DNA of 38,822 nt from Candidatus Levyibacteriota bacterium (lineage in GTDB: Bacteria; Patescibacteriota; Microgenomatia; Levybacterales; UBA12049): NCBI GenBank assembly GCA_016182425.1, contig JACPGP010000024.1, positions 1 to 38,822 on the forward strand, written 5' to 3'. Numbering within the stretch: the first letter of the stretch is position 1; every line of letters begins with the position of its first letter. Below the pieces are notes generated by a model. The model saw only the letters and a list, made by a program, of their open reading frames with translations, was not told the origin of the DNA and did not search any database. Position numbers and translations under genes: made by a program. Positions 20,301 through 29,055 of the stretch are shown piece after piece.

Positions 20301-21452
20301 ATGGACATGCTGAAACGGGCAATAGAAGATAGTATAAATACGTATTTATCAGGCGAAGATACGAAGATATTGTTTGTATGGGGTCCGCGACGTTCAGGAA
20401 AGACGACATTGATTGATAAGTTGTCTAGAGCACTGAAGGTAACAAAATATAACTTTGACTTGGCTTCAGATAGGGACAAGTTTATTCCTCGTCGAGAAAT
20501 ATTGGAAAGAATTGTAGCTGATAATAGGGTTATCTTAATAGATGAAGTTCAAAGCTATCCTGAAGCCACAGTAATATTAAAAATACTTCATGATGAGTTT
20601 AAGATAAAAATCATTGCCACTGGTAGCTCGGAACTGAGACAAAAGTCAGGCAAAGAGTTTGACACTTTGGCTGGTAGATTTAGTGAGATTTACTGCTTGC
20701 CATTATCTGTAACCGAAATTGTAGCCAACGAAAAACCAAAGATGTCTGACGAGTTGGGTTTTTACAAACAAACAATGATAAATTCCCAAATATGGGGTGT
20801 TTATCCGGAAATATTTACCAAAGCTAATTTGGCGGAAAATGAAAGAATTGATCTCTTGCAAAAAGTTTTGGATACGTATGTTCTTAAAGATGTAGTAGAC
20901 ATATATGAATTGAAGAACCAAAAGCTAGCTAAAGATATTTTGACCAAGATTGCCTTACAGCTTGGACAGGAGGTTTCAATCCGAGAAATCGCTGATTCTT
21001 TGGGAGCATATCCGGCGACTGTATCAAACTATATTGAAATATTTATCAAAAATTATATTTTGATAGAGTTACCATCGTTTAAAACAAATATCAGAAAAGC
21101 TGTGTCGGAAAACCGTAAGCTATATTTTTATGATTTGGGGATTAGAAACATTTTGGTTAAAGATTTTCGGGAAATGGAACTACGACCTGACAAGGGTGGA
21201 GTGTTTGAAAACTTTATTATTTCCGAACTGGAAAAGTTGCGGAGACTAAAAAATGTTAAAGTGAATTTTTATTTTTATCGGGAATATGGAGGTAAAGAAA
21301 TTGATCTGATTATTGAGGATTATAAAAAAAATTATGTGACAGTGGAGATAAAAACGAATAAAGGTAATGCAAATAAGATCTTTCCAATAGAAAGCAAATT
21401 GGAAATGATAACGAGTCAAAATTATTTTGAGAAATTGAACAGTATCTTATAA
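20301..21452 (+). CDS. AAA_14/DUF4143 ATPase, copy 1 (383 aa)
   Basis: The N-terminal AAA domain has Walker A GPRRSGKTT (28-36), Walker B VILIDE (77-82) and sensor-1 IATGSSEL. A winged-helix middle (QEVSIREIADSLGAYPATVSNYI) and a C-terminal DUF4143 domain follow, with a PD-(D/E)xK-like pattern: FENFIISEL, then YFYREYGGKEIDLII and VEIKTNK. The nuclease-like residues D and E-x-K are present. Such proteins are multi-copy in CPR bacteria and archaea and their biological role is not settled; defence or mobile-element functions have been suggested. Two further copies lie at 29147 and 31569. Confidence 0.85.
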   Translation: MDMLKRAIEDSINTYLSGEDTKILFVWGPRRSGKTTLIDKLSRALKVTKYNFDLASDRDKFIPRREILERIVADNRVILIDEVQSYPEATVILKILHDEFKIKIIATGSSELRQKSGKEFDTLAGRFSEIYCLPLSVTEIVANEKPKMSDELGFYKQTMINSQIWGVYPEIFTKANLAENERIDLLQKVLDTYVLKDVVDIYELKNQKLAKDILTKIALQLGQEVSIREIADSLGAYPATVSNYIEIFIKNYILIELPSFKTNIRKAVSENRKLYFYDLGIRNILVKDFREMELRPDKGGVFENFIISELEKLRRLKNVKVNFYFYREYGGKEIDLIIEDYKKNYVTVEIKTNKGNANKIFPIESKLEMITSQNYFEKLNSIL

Positions 21453-21465
21453 TTAAGTTCTATTG

Positions 21466-21494
21466 TTGACAAATGTGTATCTGCGGTGTATAAA
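21466..21494 (+). promoter_or_regulatory. Consensus promoter of the envelope operon
   Basis: TTGACA (21466-21471), a 17-bp spacer and TATAAA (21489-21494). It is near consensus and about 380 nt upstream of the first gene, so it implies a long untranslated leader. Confidence 0.6.
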
Positions 21495-21713
21495 AGCTCA
21501 TGTTGCAAAATGTGGCAAAGCGCTACAAAGTAGTACATCACAGAGTCCTAAAATTTATCCTATAATGGGAAAATTTTGAGGACTTTTTTGGTTTTTGAGG
21601 TTGGCGTATACCTTGAACATTGCGTTTGAGGAAAAAGCTTGCCGAGAAAGCACGTTAACAATCTGAATACGAAAATAAGGGCTTCTAAAATAATGGTTTG
21701 AAAAGAGTTATTT

Positions 21714-21775
21714 TTGAGGGGCCGAAAGATATCTACCACTGTTTTTTGGTGATAAGTATCGACGGTTTCCCTCAA
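21714..21775 (+). promoter_or_regulatory. 62-nt stem-loop in the operon leader
   Basis: Terminal arms TTGAGGG (21714-21720) and CCCTCAA (21769-21775), then CCG, GATA and ACCAC/GGTG pairings separated by internal loops, closing on a T-rich apical loop. The internal-loop pattern suggests a folded domain rather than a simple terminator. Confidence 0.5.
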
Positions 21776-21812
21776 GAAAATACTAGTTTGGGAAATCGAC
21801 TGGCTGCATAGT

Positions 21813-21833
21813 CGGGTAACATACCCGTTTTTT
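21813..21833 (+). terminator. Intrinsic terminator in the leader (possible attenuator)
   Basis: CGGGTA (21813-21818) and TACCCG (21822-21827) with loop ACA, followed by TTTTTT. It lies upstream of the operon and downstream of its promoter, so it would limit read-through into the operon unless antitermination occurs. Confidence 0.65.
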
Positions 21834-21873
21834 ACTTTTTCTGTCGTGCCGAATCAGATCAAATGGAGGTCCT

Positions 21874-22758
21874 ATGAGTAGGCGAATGTTGTGGTTGAAA
21901 GCGTTAGGGGTCCTTTACCTCCTAATGTCTGTGTTTGGCAGTGTATTTCCAGTAAAGGCGCAAGGCGAAGGGTTTTTGTGGCCGTATGTTGGGGTGTCTG
22001 GCAGGGATTGGTATCCGACCCAAGGTTGCCATAGTGATGGCTGGGGAGGTGCTGTTGGTGGCATTCCAAGTACCTGCGCAGTCGATTTTACTCGCTACTC
22101 AGGTGGTGAGAAAGTCAATTGTGGTGAACCAGCCATGGCTCCAGTTTCAGGAGACTTTACGAATTTTGGAGCTGACGCTGGAGGAAGTACTACGGCGGTG
22201 ATTAAAGGCCAAGCCTATTGGGTGTTTTTTGTGCACGGAGATTTTGTCCCTAGCGGATATTTGAAGCAGGGCGATATTTTCGGCTATGAAAATACTCATG
22301 GTAACAGCTCTGCTTGTCACTGGCACATGTCTGTGTTTGATGTAAATCAGAGTAGCTGGGTAAATCCAAATACTTTGCAGACAGTTGGCGTGCCAGCGGG
22401 GGCAGGACAAGTTGTCAACCTCGATGTTGCCAAAGTCCAGTTCCAGATGCAAACATGGACAGTGGTTGGCCCGGATTACCTGGATGGACTTATTCCGCCC
22501 ACGGTGACGTCCGTAACGGCTCCTGATCCAAATAAGGTCCAGATTGATGTCGAAAATCCAATTGATGGCTCTGAGTCGTCTTGGACATTTGACCAGTCTA
22601 AACTTCCCTATCAAGTTGATACGGGTAAAGTTGAACAATTAGTTGAGGAGAAGAAAGACAATTTCCTCACCTGGATTGTGGTCGCTATTGTTGCGTATAT
22701 GTTGTTCAAAAAAAGTCCGAGTCGTCACCGTGAAGATGATGATGAAGAAGAGGAGTAA
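21874..22758 (+). CDS. Membrane-anchored M23-like peptidase domain protein (294 aa)
   Basis: Signal peptide (about 1-30, ending VKA-Q), extracellular domain (about 31-200), Pro-rich linker, then a C-terminal TM helix (FLTWIVVAIVAYMLF, about 267-281) and an acidic tail RHREDDDEEEE. The central part reads like LytM/M23: AVDFT (D71), MAPVSGDFT (90-95), H121 in VHGD, LKQGDIFGYENTHGNSSACHWH, with H149-x-H151. The canonical H-x3-D histidine is not obvious (T67 at that place; H53 nearby), so activity is uncertain. Four cysteines (51, 68, 83, 148) may form disulfides. GGAGG lies 8 nt before ATG 21874. It leads a five-gene co-directional operon; 5 nt separate it from the next gene. Confidence 0.68.
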   Translation: MSRRMLWLKALGVLYLLMSVFGSVFPVKAQGEGFLWPYVGVSGRDWYPTQGCHSDGWGGAVGGIPSTCAVDFTRYSGGEKVNCGEPAMAPVSGDFTNFGADAGGSTTAVIKGQAYWVFFVHGDFVPSGYLKQGDIFGYENTHGNSSACHWHMSVFDVNQSSWVNPNTLQTVGVPAGAGQVVNLDVAKVQFQMQTWTVVGPDYLDGLIPPTVTSVTAPDPNKVQIDVENPIDGSESSWTFDQSKLPYQVDTGKVEQLVEEKKDNFLTWIVVAIVAYMLFKKSPSRHREDDDEEEE

Positions 22759-22763
22759 AAAAA

Positions 22764-24362
22764 ATGAACGCGTATTTTGATAATGTGTCAAAGTATTTCC
22801 TTCCTAAGGTCGTTAGCTCTTTCCCTGTCGGATGGGAAGACTGGATGGAAAATAATCCCCAAAGTGAACTGGCGATTGAGGTGATGTACCTTGGTGCAGC
22901 CCTGAGTCCAAGTGACCAACACAGATTTGAACGCGAGTTGAAAATGGCTATGGGTGGCAAAGCACAAGCTGTGCCTCCGCCCCCGCCTCAACAAGCACAA
23001 GCTGCACCCGCACAAGCTGTGCCTCCGCCCCCGCCTCAACAAGCACAAGCTGCACCCGCACAAGCTGTGCCTCCGCCCCCGCCTCAACAGGTAAAACCGG
23101 CGGAAGCTGAAAAAGGTCCTGGGTTCATGGCGGCAGTTCGAGAAAAGGCTGGGAACGCTTTGGGTGGTGTGAAAGATTTCGCGTCTCGCCCTATTTTTGG
23201 TGGGATCCCGTTGTGGATCGTCGTCGTTGGCGCTTTGCTGCTCTTTAACTCGGGAATCCTGAATGGGCTTGGTGATTTGCTTCCCAAAGGATCGAGTGGC
23301 GGTACTTCAACTGGTTTGACTGGCAGTCCGAGCGTGTGGATTAAGACGGCGGCTGGAGTGACGGTTCCGATCAATAAGATGCCATTTCCCAAGATTCCGT
23401 TTGCCGATATGGAAATGCGCAAGCTGATTGCGGCTCTATTGCTGTTGGTCAACCCGATTTTGGTTGCTTTCGACAATGCCGCAGCACGCCCAAACCAGGA
23501 ACCAAATCACAAAAGCAACATTGGTTTCGTGCTGTACTTTGTCGCAGCGATGTTGTGGGGTTATTGGGCGGTGATCATTGCTGGTTTTTCCTTGTTTTTG
23601 ACCTTAAGGAGTCGGGAGGGCAATACATCTTCGATTGGAAACCAGTTTTTCCTGCTGATTTTAGGTTTGTGGATTTGGTTCTCCAAGTTAGCCCCGATTG
23701 TAAATGGCTACCTGGACGGACTGCACAACCCGATGATTAGCTGGCTGCCCACATTGCTGCGCTACTTGTTTAATGGCGAGAACCTCAGACCTCTGGCGGC
23801 GATTGCCTTGGTTGGTTTCCTCATCTATTCAGTGCTGAGCGATATGTATGACAGCTCGACACTGATTACTTTGATGGGCTTCCAGCTGGCATGGTTCCTT
23901 GGAACTGGCGTGTTTCTCTTCTGGGAAAAAATGCCAATGCTTTACCAGATGCCGTTCTTCTATTTCCAGTTTGCGCTGGTAGTGATTGCGATTTTTATCG
24001 AACAGAAACAGGTTGGTTTGTTGAACTTGCCGAAGGGTATCCTGATTTTGTTTGGGGTGATGTACTTTGTCTCCCTTGGAATCCGCGATTATTTTGACAT
24101 TGATCCAAACGGGACTACTGTCTGGCGCTACATGACTCAGCCGGTTATCTTCCTGTACATGATCGTCCTCTGGCTGTCCTATGCCTTTGGCAAAGCTGTC
24201 TCAGGAGGGTCGAAAGTGTTCGCTGGGTTGTACCAGACGCTGGGAAGCTGGTTTGGTCAGTTGGTGCCGATTGCTGGACTTCAAGTACCGTCAGACGGAT
24301 TGATTACCCTCAACCTGGTTTTGGCTGGCGTACTGGTGTTTACTCAAGTTATTTTATATTGA
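22764..24362 (+). CDS. Polytopic membrane protein with Pro/Gln repeat linker (532 aa)
   Basis: A cytosolic-looking N-terminal domain (1-66; YFDNVSKYFLPKVVSSFP, SPSDQHRFERELK) is followed by 2.7 copies of a 16-residue AQAVPPPPPQQAQAAP repeat, a TM helix (GIPLWIVVVGALLLF), a Gly/Ser loop and then about 10 more TM helices to the end. There are no transporter signatures I recognise. The arrangement (soluble domain, flexible linker, many helices) recalls the channel or platform proteins of secretion machines such as VirB6/TrbL, but this is inference only. GAGGAG precedes ATG 22764 by about 10 nt. Next gene 17 nt downstream. Confidence 0.65.
   Translation: MNAYFDNVSKYFLPKVVSSFPVGWEDWMENNPQSELAIEVMYLGAALSPSDQHRFERELKMAMGGKAQAVPPPPPQQAQAAPAQAVPPPPPQQAQAAPAQAVPPPPPQQVKPAEAEKGPGFMAAVREKAGNALGGVKDFASRPIFGGIPLWIVVVGALLLFNSGILNGLGDLLPKGSSGGTSTGLTGSPSVWIKTAAGVTVPINKMPFPKIPFADMEMRKLIAALLLLVNPILVAFDNAAARPNQEPNHKSNIGFVLYFVAAMLWGYWAVIIAGFSLFLTLRSREGNTSSIGNQFFLLILGLWIWFSKLAPIVNGYLDGLHNPMISWLPTLLRYLFNGENLRPLAAIALVGFLIYSVLSDMYDSSTLITLMGFQLAWFLGTGVFLFWEKMPMLYQMPFFYFQFALVVIAIFIEQKQVGLLNLPKGILILFGVMYFVSLGIRDYFDIDPNGTTVWRYMTQPVIFLYMIVLWLSYAFGKAVSGGSKVFAGLYQTLGSWFGQLVPIAGLQVPSDGLITLNLVLAGVLVFTQVILY
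22962..23090 (+). repeat. 48-bp tandem repeat, 2.7 copies
   Basis: Units begin at 22962, 23010 and 23058, essentially identical at DNA level, coding AQAVPPPPPQQAQAAP. The near-identity implies recent expansion and possible length variation between strains. Confidence 0.85.
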
Positions 24363-24379
24363 CCTAAAGGAGGGTCGGT

Positions 24380-25063
24380 ATGTCGAAGAAAAAGTCTACC
24401 GACCCTACGGTTGGTATCGGAACGATTGCACTGGTGGTGATTGTGCTGGGTCTGTACTCGGGAAATCTGAAAGTTTCCGTGCCGCAGGCTTCTACTCAAT
24501 TGCCACCAACAAACTCCGTAGCCACAAGCAGTGTTCTTGAGGCTGCCAACGGAGCTGACGTCCCCAACCCACTTTCTGAACGGGTTGACGCAAAACAACT
24601 ACCCCCTTCACATCAAGGTGGTGAAGTTATATACAATGGCGGTGTACTTAGGGGTTTCCCTGACGCTGGTGTTGAAACTTCAGTAATTCCTGAAAGCGCC
24701 AAGAAAGTATCAGCAATTTTTAGCTGGTACTGGCCAAATCTGGGAGGAACAAACTGCAGTAGTTTCCGCAGTGATCTTCCTGATCGGGCCTTTAGTTTTC
24801 CTGATGCCGACCACTCAAGTGGTTGGTGTTGGTCGAGAATGAGCTCTGGGGAGAATTGGGAATACTACGTTGGTAGAGCAGTCGCTTGCCCCCAAGAATG
24901 GCCGTTTGGAACAAAGGTGTATGCCTTTGGACGTGAATGGCTGTGCTTGGATCATGGCGGAGCGATTGTGACTGAAAATGGTGAGTCTTGGATAGATTTT
25001 TTGACCCCAAGTCCACCGATGAGCTATCGAACCCATTTTGATGTTTGGGTGCTTTACCCTTAG
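24380..25063 (+). CDS. Anchored 3D/RlpA-like putative lytic transglycosylase (227 aa)
   Basis: One TM helix (about 11-26) anchors a long disordered Ser/Pro linker (30-105) and a C-terminal barrel domain (about 110-227). That domain has the three-aspartate pattern of the 3D family (D191 in CLDHGGAI, D206 in WIDFL, D221 in HFDVWVL), plus GRAVACPQEWPFGTKVYAFG, typical of MltA/3D/RlpA double-psi barrels that cut peptidoglycan glycan strands. Cysteines C126, C150, C170 and C189 probably form disulfides. AAAGGAGG precedes ATG 24380. Together with the M23-like first gene it gives the operon two possible wall-cutting activities. Confidence 0.68.
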   Translation: MSKKKSTDPTVGIGTIALVVIVLGLYSGNLKVSVPQASTQLPPTNSVATSSVLEAANGADVPNPLSERVDAKQLPPSHQGGEVIYNGGVLRGFPDAGVETSVIPESAKKVSAIFSWYWPNLGGTNCSSFRSDLPDRAFSFPDADHSSGWCWSRMSSGENWEYYVGRAVACPQEWPFGTKVYAFGREWLCLDHGGAIVTENGESWIDFLTPSPPMSYRTHFDVWVLYP

Positions 25064-25076
25064 AAAGAGGATTACC

Positions 25077-27266
25077 ATGGCTACAATTCCATATCGAGAA
25101 ACAATAATTGAATATTTCAACAAGTTGAACGTGTCGTATCAAATTTCGTCAACGGCGAAGGTTGATGTCGATTTTCCAGCTGCGTTCGTGGGGGCAATAA
25201 TTGCGCAGAAGGGAACCGTGATCTGGTTGGAAAATGAACATGCTTGGGCGGTGCAATTTGGCAGTGAACCTGCGAAGTTGTTAACTCAGCCCAAAGCACA
25301 ATCGGCGCCGGTGCCTGCAAAAGCAAAAGCAGTTGCCGCGGCTGTCGTGAAACCAGTTCGAAAGGTTTCGAAAAAGTCGTCTTTTGGAATTCCCCAGTTT
25401 GGATTGTTGGCGGCGGTGCTGTTTTTTGCCCTCTCTGGCGGAAAGCTGAACCTTCCTGGAGCATCAACACCTGACGATCCTAATGCTTACCAATCCATGG
25501 CTACAGCCAGTGCCACCCCGGAACTCGTGGGTGATCCTGATGCATTTTGCAGTCAGGAACTGGGCAAGACCGTAACTGGTGTGAAGGTTTTTGAAGTTAC
25601 TGAGAGCGGTTTGACTGGCACAACGAAGGATTTATACCCTCAGGCTGAGATGGCGACATATTTTTATGCCAAAGAAGTTGAGCGAGGGATGCCATTTCTG
25701 ACCGTAAGTTGGTTGTTTCAGAGCGCCGATGCGAACGCAGAATTTGAAAAAGCGATTGCTCTGGATACTGCCAAGATGGACCCCAACGTTGACTGCGTAG
25801 ATCAGAGTTGCAGTAAGTTGTGGACGTCCTCGATTAACCTCGCCAATGATTACAGAATTGAGACGTTTTATAACGAGAACCGTGATCTGACTGACCCGCT
25901 CTATTACAAAAACGTTCCCGCGGAAATGTTTACTGCTTTCCGCGAATGGATCGTAGAAGTGGTCGCGGCCGGAAAGAATGGTACATCGTATCCTCGGTGT
26001 ATTGAAATTCCGGCGGTTAAGGATATGGCTGAGGTTTCCAAAGAAGCAAAAGACTGGCTATTAAACAATCAGCCTCAGCGCGGGAACGCACAACTGCCCT
26101 CATCAGGATCAAAAGGTCCTCGACCGACCGATCAGCCGCTGATCATTACCGCAACCCCGACCTTGGGGTATGTTGGGTCAAATGCTCCGGCATTTGATAA
26201 GTACGCGGCGGTAGTTGGTGCAACAGATGCCCAAACGGCATTTACAGCCGATCCTGACCAGCAGTGCTATGTCAACCTGACTGTGAACTGGCCCGACTTT
26301 ACCATGACCTCAAGTTTGAATGAGGTGATTCGCATTTTGGGCCCGAGCTCGTGGACTTTTCGTTCCATAGGGGACGGGACATTTCAGGCTCGGAGTTATG
26401 AGACTGATGCGAACGGCTATGCCGCTTGTGCCAAGGTGTTGAACCTTGAGACGGAATACTCGGCAGGCACATGGAGGATTGGCAACACTGGAGTGGTGGC
26501 GACTTTGCATTGGGAGAACTACGGTCTGCCCGACGAAATAAAAGTAGGTAGTGCGTTTATTTTCCCAGTCTACTCGGACCAAGTTGTCGCCGAGAGCGAG
26601 AGTTACGACATCATCCCGACAAGTACTCCGTCGGTCAGTTCAGCTTCGATCTACGATCTGTATGATGTTATGATCAGCAAAGGCTGGACAGAACTGGTAT
26701 CAACGGGATGCCCATTCGAACCTATCAATGGGTCGGTGACTACAAGCAGTGCGTTTACCGTTGATTTCGGTTACAACGATGTCCTCGCCGGGCAAAAGTA
26801 CTCGAAGGATGGGTGTGACCTTTTTGGGGGGTTGCATTTTACGACTTACGACCCGGGGCAAGGGGATTCGCAAGTATTATATGGCGGTAAGTTATATGTC
26901 TACCCTTATACCAAAGTCCAGTACCAACCCTCTCCCACTCCTGGTGGACCAACCTATCCACCGGACGGATCGCAGATTAGTCTCGCAGATCTATTAAAAT
27001 ACGAGACTGGGTATGGTGAAAAGGCAAACTCTGTGGGTTGTAAGAATGGGTCGATCCCTGGTTGGCCGAATCATGTTCCTGTCAAGACCAATGTTTATAA
27101 CTATTTGGTGGATTTCAGCGCAATTGCAGGACAAACCAATGGGTTGTGTGTTTATGACCCCGTAAAGATGACTACTTCCTCAGTCCTGTACTGGAGCATT
27201 TACGAGTACCAGGGTTACGGAAGTATAATCCAGTATGGTGGGTATTGGTTTGCTCCATTCAAATAA
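25077..27266 (+). CDS. Large anchored extracellular protein of unknown fold (729 aa)
   Basis: A small N-terminal domain (1-80; YRETIIEYFNKLNVSYQ, FVGAIIAQKGTVIWLENEHAWAVQF) lies before an Ala/Lys linker, a TM helix (about 110-128; GLLAAVLFFALSGG) and about 590 extracellular residues rich in Thr, Ser, Asp and Tyr with spaced cysteines (DPNVDCVDQSC, ...DQQCYVN, DGCDLFGG, GLCVYDP). There are several similar beta-rich modules but no recognised domain. I start at ATG 25077 because AAAGAGG lies about 7-13 nt upstream; an in-frame ATG at 25038 would overlap the previous gene without a Shine-Dalgarno. Probable exported surface or apparatus component. Confidence 0.65.
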   Translation: MATIPYRETIIEYFNKLNVSYQISSTAKVDVDFPAAFVGAIIAQKGTVIWLENEHAWAVQFGSEPAKLLTQPKAQSAPVPAKAKAVAAAVVKPVRKVSKKSSFGIPQFGLLAAVLFFALSGGKLNLPGASTPDDPNAYQSMATASATPELVGDPDAFCSQELGKTVTGVKVFEVTESGLTGTTKDLYPQAEMATYFYAKEVERGMPFLTVSWLFQSADANAEFEKAIALDTAKMDPNVDCVDQSCSKLWTSSINLANDYRIETFYNENRDLTDPLYYKNVPAEMFTAFREWIVEVVAAGKNGTSYPRCIEIPAVKDMAEVSKEAKDWLLNNQPQRGNAQLPSSGSKGPRPTDQPLIITATPTLGYVGSNAPAFDKYAAVVGATDAQTAFTADPDQQCYVNLTVNWPDFTMTSSLNEVIRILGPSSWTFRSIGDGTFQARSYETDANGYAACAKVLNLETEYSAGTWRIGNTGVVATLHWENYGLPDEIKVGSAFIFPVYSDQVVAESESYDIIPTSTPSVSSASIYDLYDVMISKGWTELVSTGCPFEPINGSVTTSSAFTVDFGYNDVLAGQKYSKDGCDLFGGLHFTTYDPGQGDSQVLYGGKLYVYPYTKVQYQPSPTPGGPTYPPDGSQISLADLLKYETGYGEKANSVGCKNGSIPGWPNHVPVKTNVYNYLVDFSAIAGQTNGLCVYDPVKMTTSSVLYWSIYEYQGYGSIIQYGGYWFAPFK

Positions 27267-27273
27267 ATTTTAG

Positions 27274-27320
27274 GTTGGTCGCAGGGCTCATAGCTTCATC
27301 GTAGCCACCCTGCTACCAAC
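27274..27320 (+). promoter_or_regulatory. Intercistronic hairpin inside the envelope operon
   Basis: Arms GTTGGTCGCAGGG (27274-27286) and CCCTGCTACCAAC (27308-27320) pair at 12 of 13 positions with a 21-nt loop. It lies 8 nt after one gene and 17 nt before the next ATG. There is no T-tract, so it may be a processing or stability element that sets relative protein amounts. Confidence 0.55.
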
Positions 27321-27337
27321 AAGGAAGGAAGTAAGGC

Positions 27338-28618
27338 ATGAAAAGTTCAACTTTGAAAATGATCATGGTGTTAATCGTCGGTTGGTATTTAGTGACCAAT
27401 GGAGTAATTTCAAAAAACGATAACGCGATCGATCCAACTTCTACCCCAGCCGAGGCTGGTTCAAATGCGGCGGCGGTCCAAACTGCTGTTGAAAATGTGG
27501 CACAAATGACGCCTACCCCAGGATCTGCTGGTGCAGGCCAGATGGAAACAGCCGTCCCGACCCAAACCATCATCGTCGACCTTGGTGATGCCAATAAGAT
27601 GATAGAACTTATGCAAGGGAAAATGACCCGAGAAATGGTCAACTGGCTAATAACGGCACGATTGTCTACGGGTGGTGGAGCTCATGCTTGCTTCGTCGCT
27701 TGGTATGATGAGCCGTTTGATGATATCACTGTACCTGCTGGTCACCCTGGTATTCCTATGTGGCAGGTCATTGATGGTGGAAACGTCATCACAGCCGAAA
27801 AAATGGGTCTTGGCGGATGCAAGACGACGATAAAACTGGGCGACTTGCTTTCTGGTATCCCGCCGAGTTTTTTGCAAGACCCCGCCAACTATCAATTAAA
27901 CGAGGTTCCTTATACCTGGACAACTGGTACAACCACCATTACCGAAAGTCGGGTGGAAGTCACCGTGACAGTGCCCTATGCTTTTGGTGGACTGGTAGTT
28001 CAGCCTGGTAACGAGGTAACTCTCCAGACAGTATTGCCAAACGAAGCGGCTGCCTCAGTTCAGGACTTCTGGAAATATGTACTATCCCTTGGGGGAGATG
28101 TTTCCAAGGTCTGGGTTAAGTACGGGGCACTCGACAATTCCGCTGACAATCTGGCAATATTGGATGTCATTGCTCCGATTACGGACTGGCGCACAGGGGC
28201 TCGTTCGACCGATCACCTTGACGCACTGCGCGAACTGACCATGCAATCGGTATTGCCAGGGAGTCCTGCTTATGAAACAATCCGCAAGATCGTTTGCGAA
28301 AGTGCGGACGAGGCAGGGTTCAAAGATATTAGTGGTTTTGATCAAAGCGGCGCCCCAGTTACACTGGATAAGTGCACCGTTAAGGTGAACTTAGTTCCGA
28401 TCAACCCGAATGAACCCAATACCTGGTACCAACTGGATTCGTTGCCTCAGACCTGGTCCACGACTCCTGAGCAAATTGCCCAGCTCCGACCCGTAATTAT
28501 TCCGGCAGATTTTGAAGCTTATAACTTCGACAATGCGTACGTTTTATATGCGCCGGAAATAAACCAATCTAACTGGTGGAGTCAAGTACCTGAAGCTTTG
28601 CGTCAGTACGCTCCGTAA
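27338..28618 (+). CDS. Anchored secreted protein of unknown function (426 aa)
   Basis: A TM or signal segment (about 7-24; MIMVLIVGWYLVTNGVI) is followed by a Thr/Ala/Pro-rich linker (30-85) and a globular extracellular region with few cysteines (CFVAWY, GGCKTT, IVCES, DKCTV), which may form two disulfides. It is rich in Asp, Asn, Thr and Trp. No domain recognised. AAGGAAGGAAG lies about 8 nt before ATG 27338. It is the last gene of the operon and ends 82 nt before a large hairpin. In build (anchor, linker, extracellular beta-rich part) it parallels the preceding gene. Confidence 0.65.
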   Translation: MKSSTLKMIMVLIVGWYLVTNGVISKNDNAIDPTSTPAEAGSNAAAVQTAVENVAQMTPTPGSAGAGQMETAVPTQTIIVDLGDANKMIELMQGKMTREMVNWLITARLSTGGGAHACFVAWYDEPFDDITVPAGHPGIPMWQVIDGGNVITAEKMGLGGCKTTIKLGDLLSGIPPSFLQDPANYQLNEVPYTWTTGTTTITESRVEVTVTVPYAFGGLVVQPGNEVTLQTVLPNEAAASVQDFWKYVLSLGGDVSKVWVKYGALDNSADNLAILDVIAPITDWRTGARSTDHLDALRELTMQSVLPGSPAYETIRKIVCESADEAGFKDISGFDQSGAPVTLDKCTVKVNLVPINPNEPNTWYQLDSLPQTWSTTPEQIAQLRPVIIPADFEAYNFDNAYVLYAPEINQSNWWSQVPEALRQYAP

Positions 28619-28700
28619 AAAATTTCGTATTCAGATACACTCTCGCTGTATTCAGTCAACAATTTTTGTTTTGCTGGGTACAGCTTGGGGGCAATTCTTG

Positions 28701-28759
28701 CCTGTTGTGGTTCGTGTCTGGCTTCCCCTTTGGGAAGCCAGGCAAACGAACGCAACAGG
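28701..28759 (+). terminator. Giant 3' hairpin of the envelope operon
   Basis: Arms of about 27 nt: CCTGTTG...TGGCTTCCC (28701-28727) and GGGAAGCCA...CAACAGG (28732-28759), with loop CTTT and only a few mismatches near the middle. There is no T-tract on the plus strand, so termination may be factor-dependent or the hairpin may protect the mRNA 3' end. Confidence 0.65.
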
Positions 28760-29055
28760 TGAGAAATAAAAAATTTATTGATCAAATATATTTTAATAAT
28801 GTTTTTGATGAGTAAATTCTGAAGATGAAGTAAGGTGGAATGTGGTATGCACAACACTTATCTTAGGATTGTAAATTTATTGATGGTGGTCTGAAGAATT
28901 GAAAGCTAATAGTAAACCAGTATTGTATGCAACTGATCTTGATGCAGTAAGGAGTATTGAGGTGGCACCGTTGGTGCCTAGAGTGGTAGGAAGAGTTGGA
29001 ATGCAGATAGGAGTAAAATGTCAGGACAAGCTGTGAGGGAATTTGGAGAAGTGAG

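Larger units (their letters stand above)
21453..21873 (+). promoter_or_regulatory. Long structured leader of the envelope operon
   Basis: This 421-bp region has no gene. It contains a strong promoter (21466-21494), a second -10 box TATAAT (21561-21566) within TTTATCCTATAAT, the motif GAGGACTTTT (21578-21587), a 62-nt stem-loop (21714-21775) and an intrinsic terminator (21813-21833) 40 nt before the first ATG. The order promoter, structure, terminator, gene is that of an attenuator or riboswitch. No known riboswitch consensus was recognised. Confidence 0.6.

Noticed and set aside
22147-22638. 163-aa minus-strand frame opposite the M23-like gene
   Set aside because: It lacks a start signal, and its Arg/Ile/His-rich translation looks like noise; the plus-strand gene has a signal peptide and Shine-Dalgarno.
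22788-23087. Minus-strand reading frame over the Pro repeats
   Set aside because: It is a shadow of the 48-bp repeat, with Arg/Cys/Leu-rich low-complexity translation and no start signal.
22962-23090. CRISPR-like array
   Set aside because: The repeats are contiguous 48-bp coding units without spacers.
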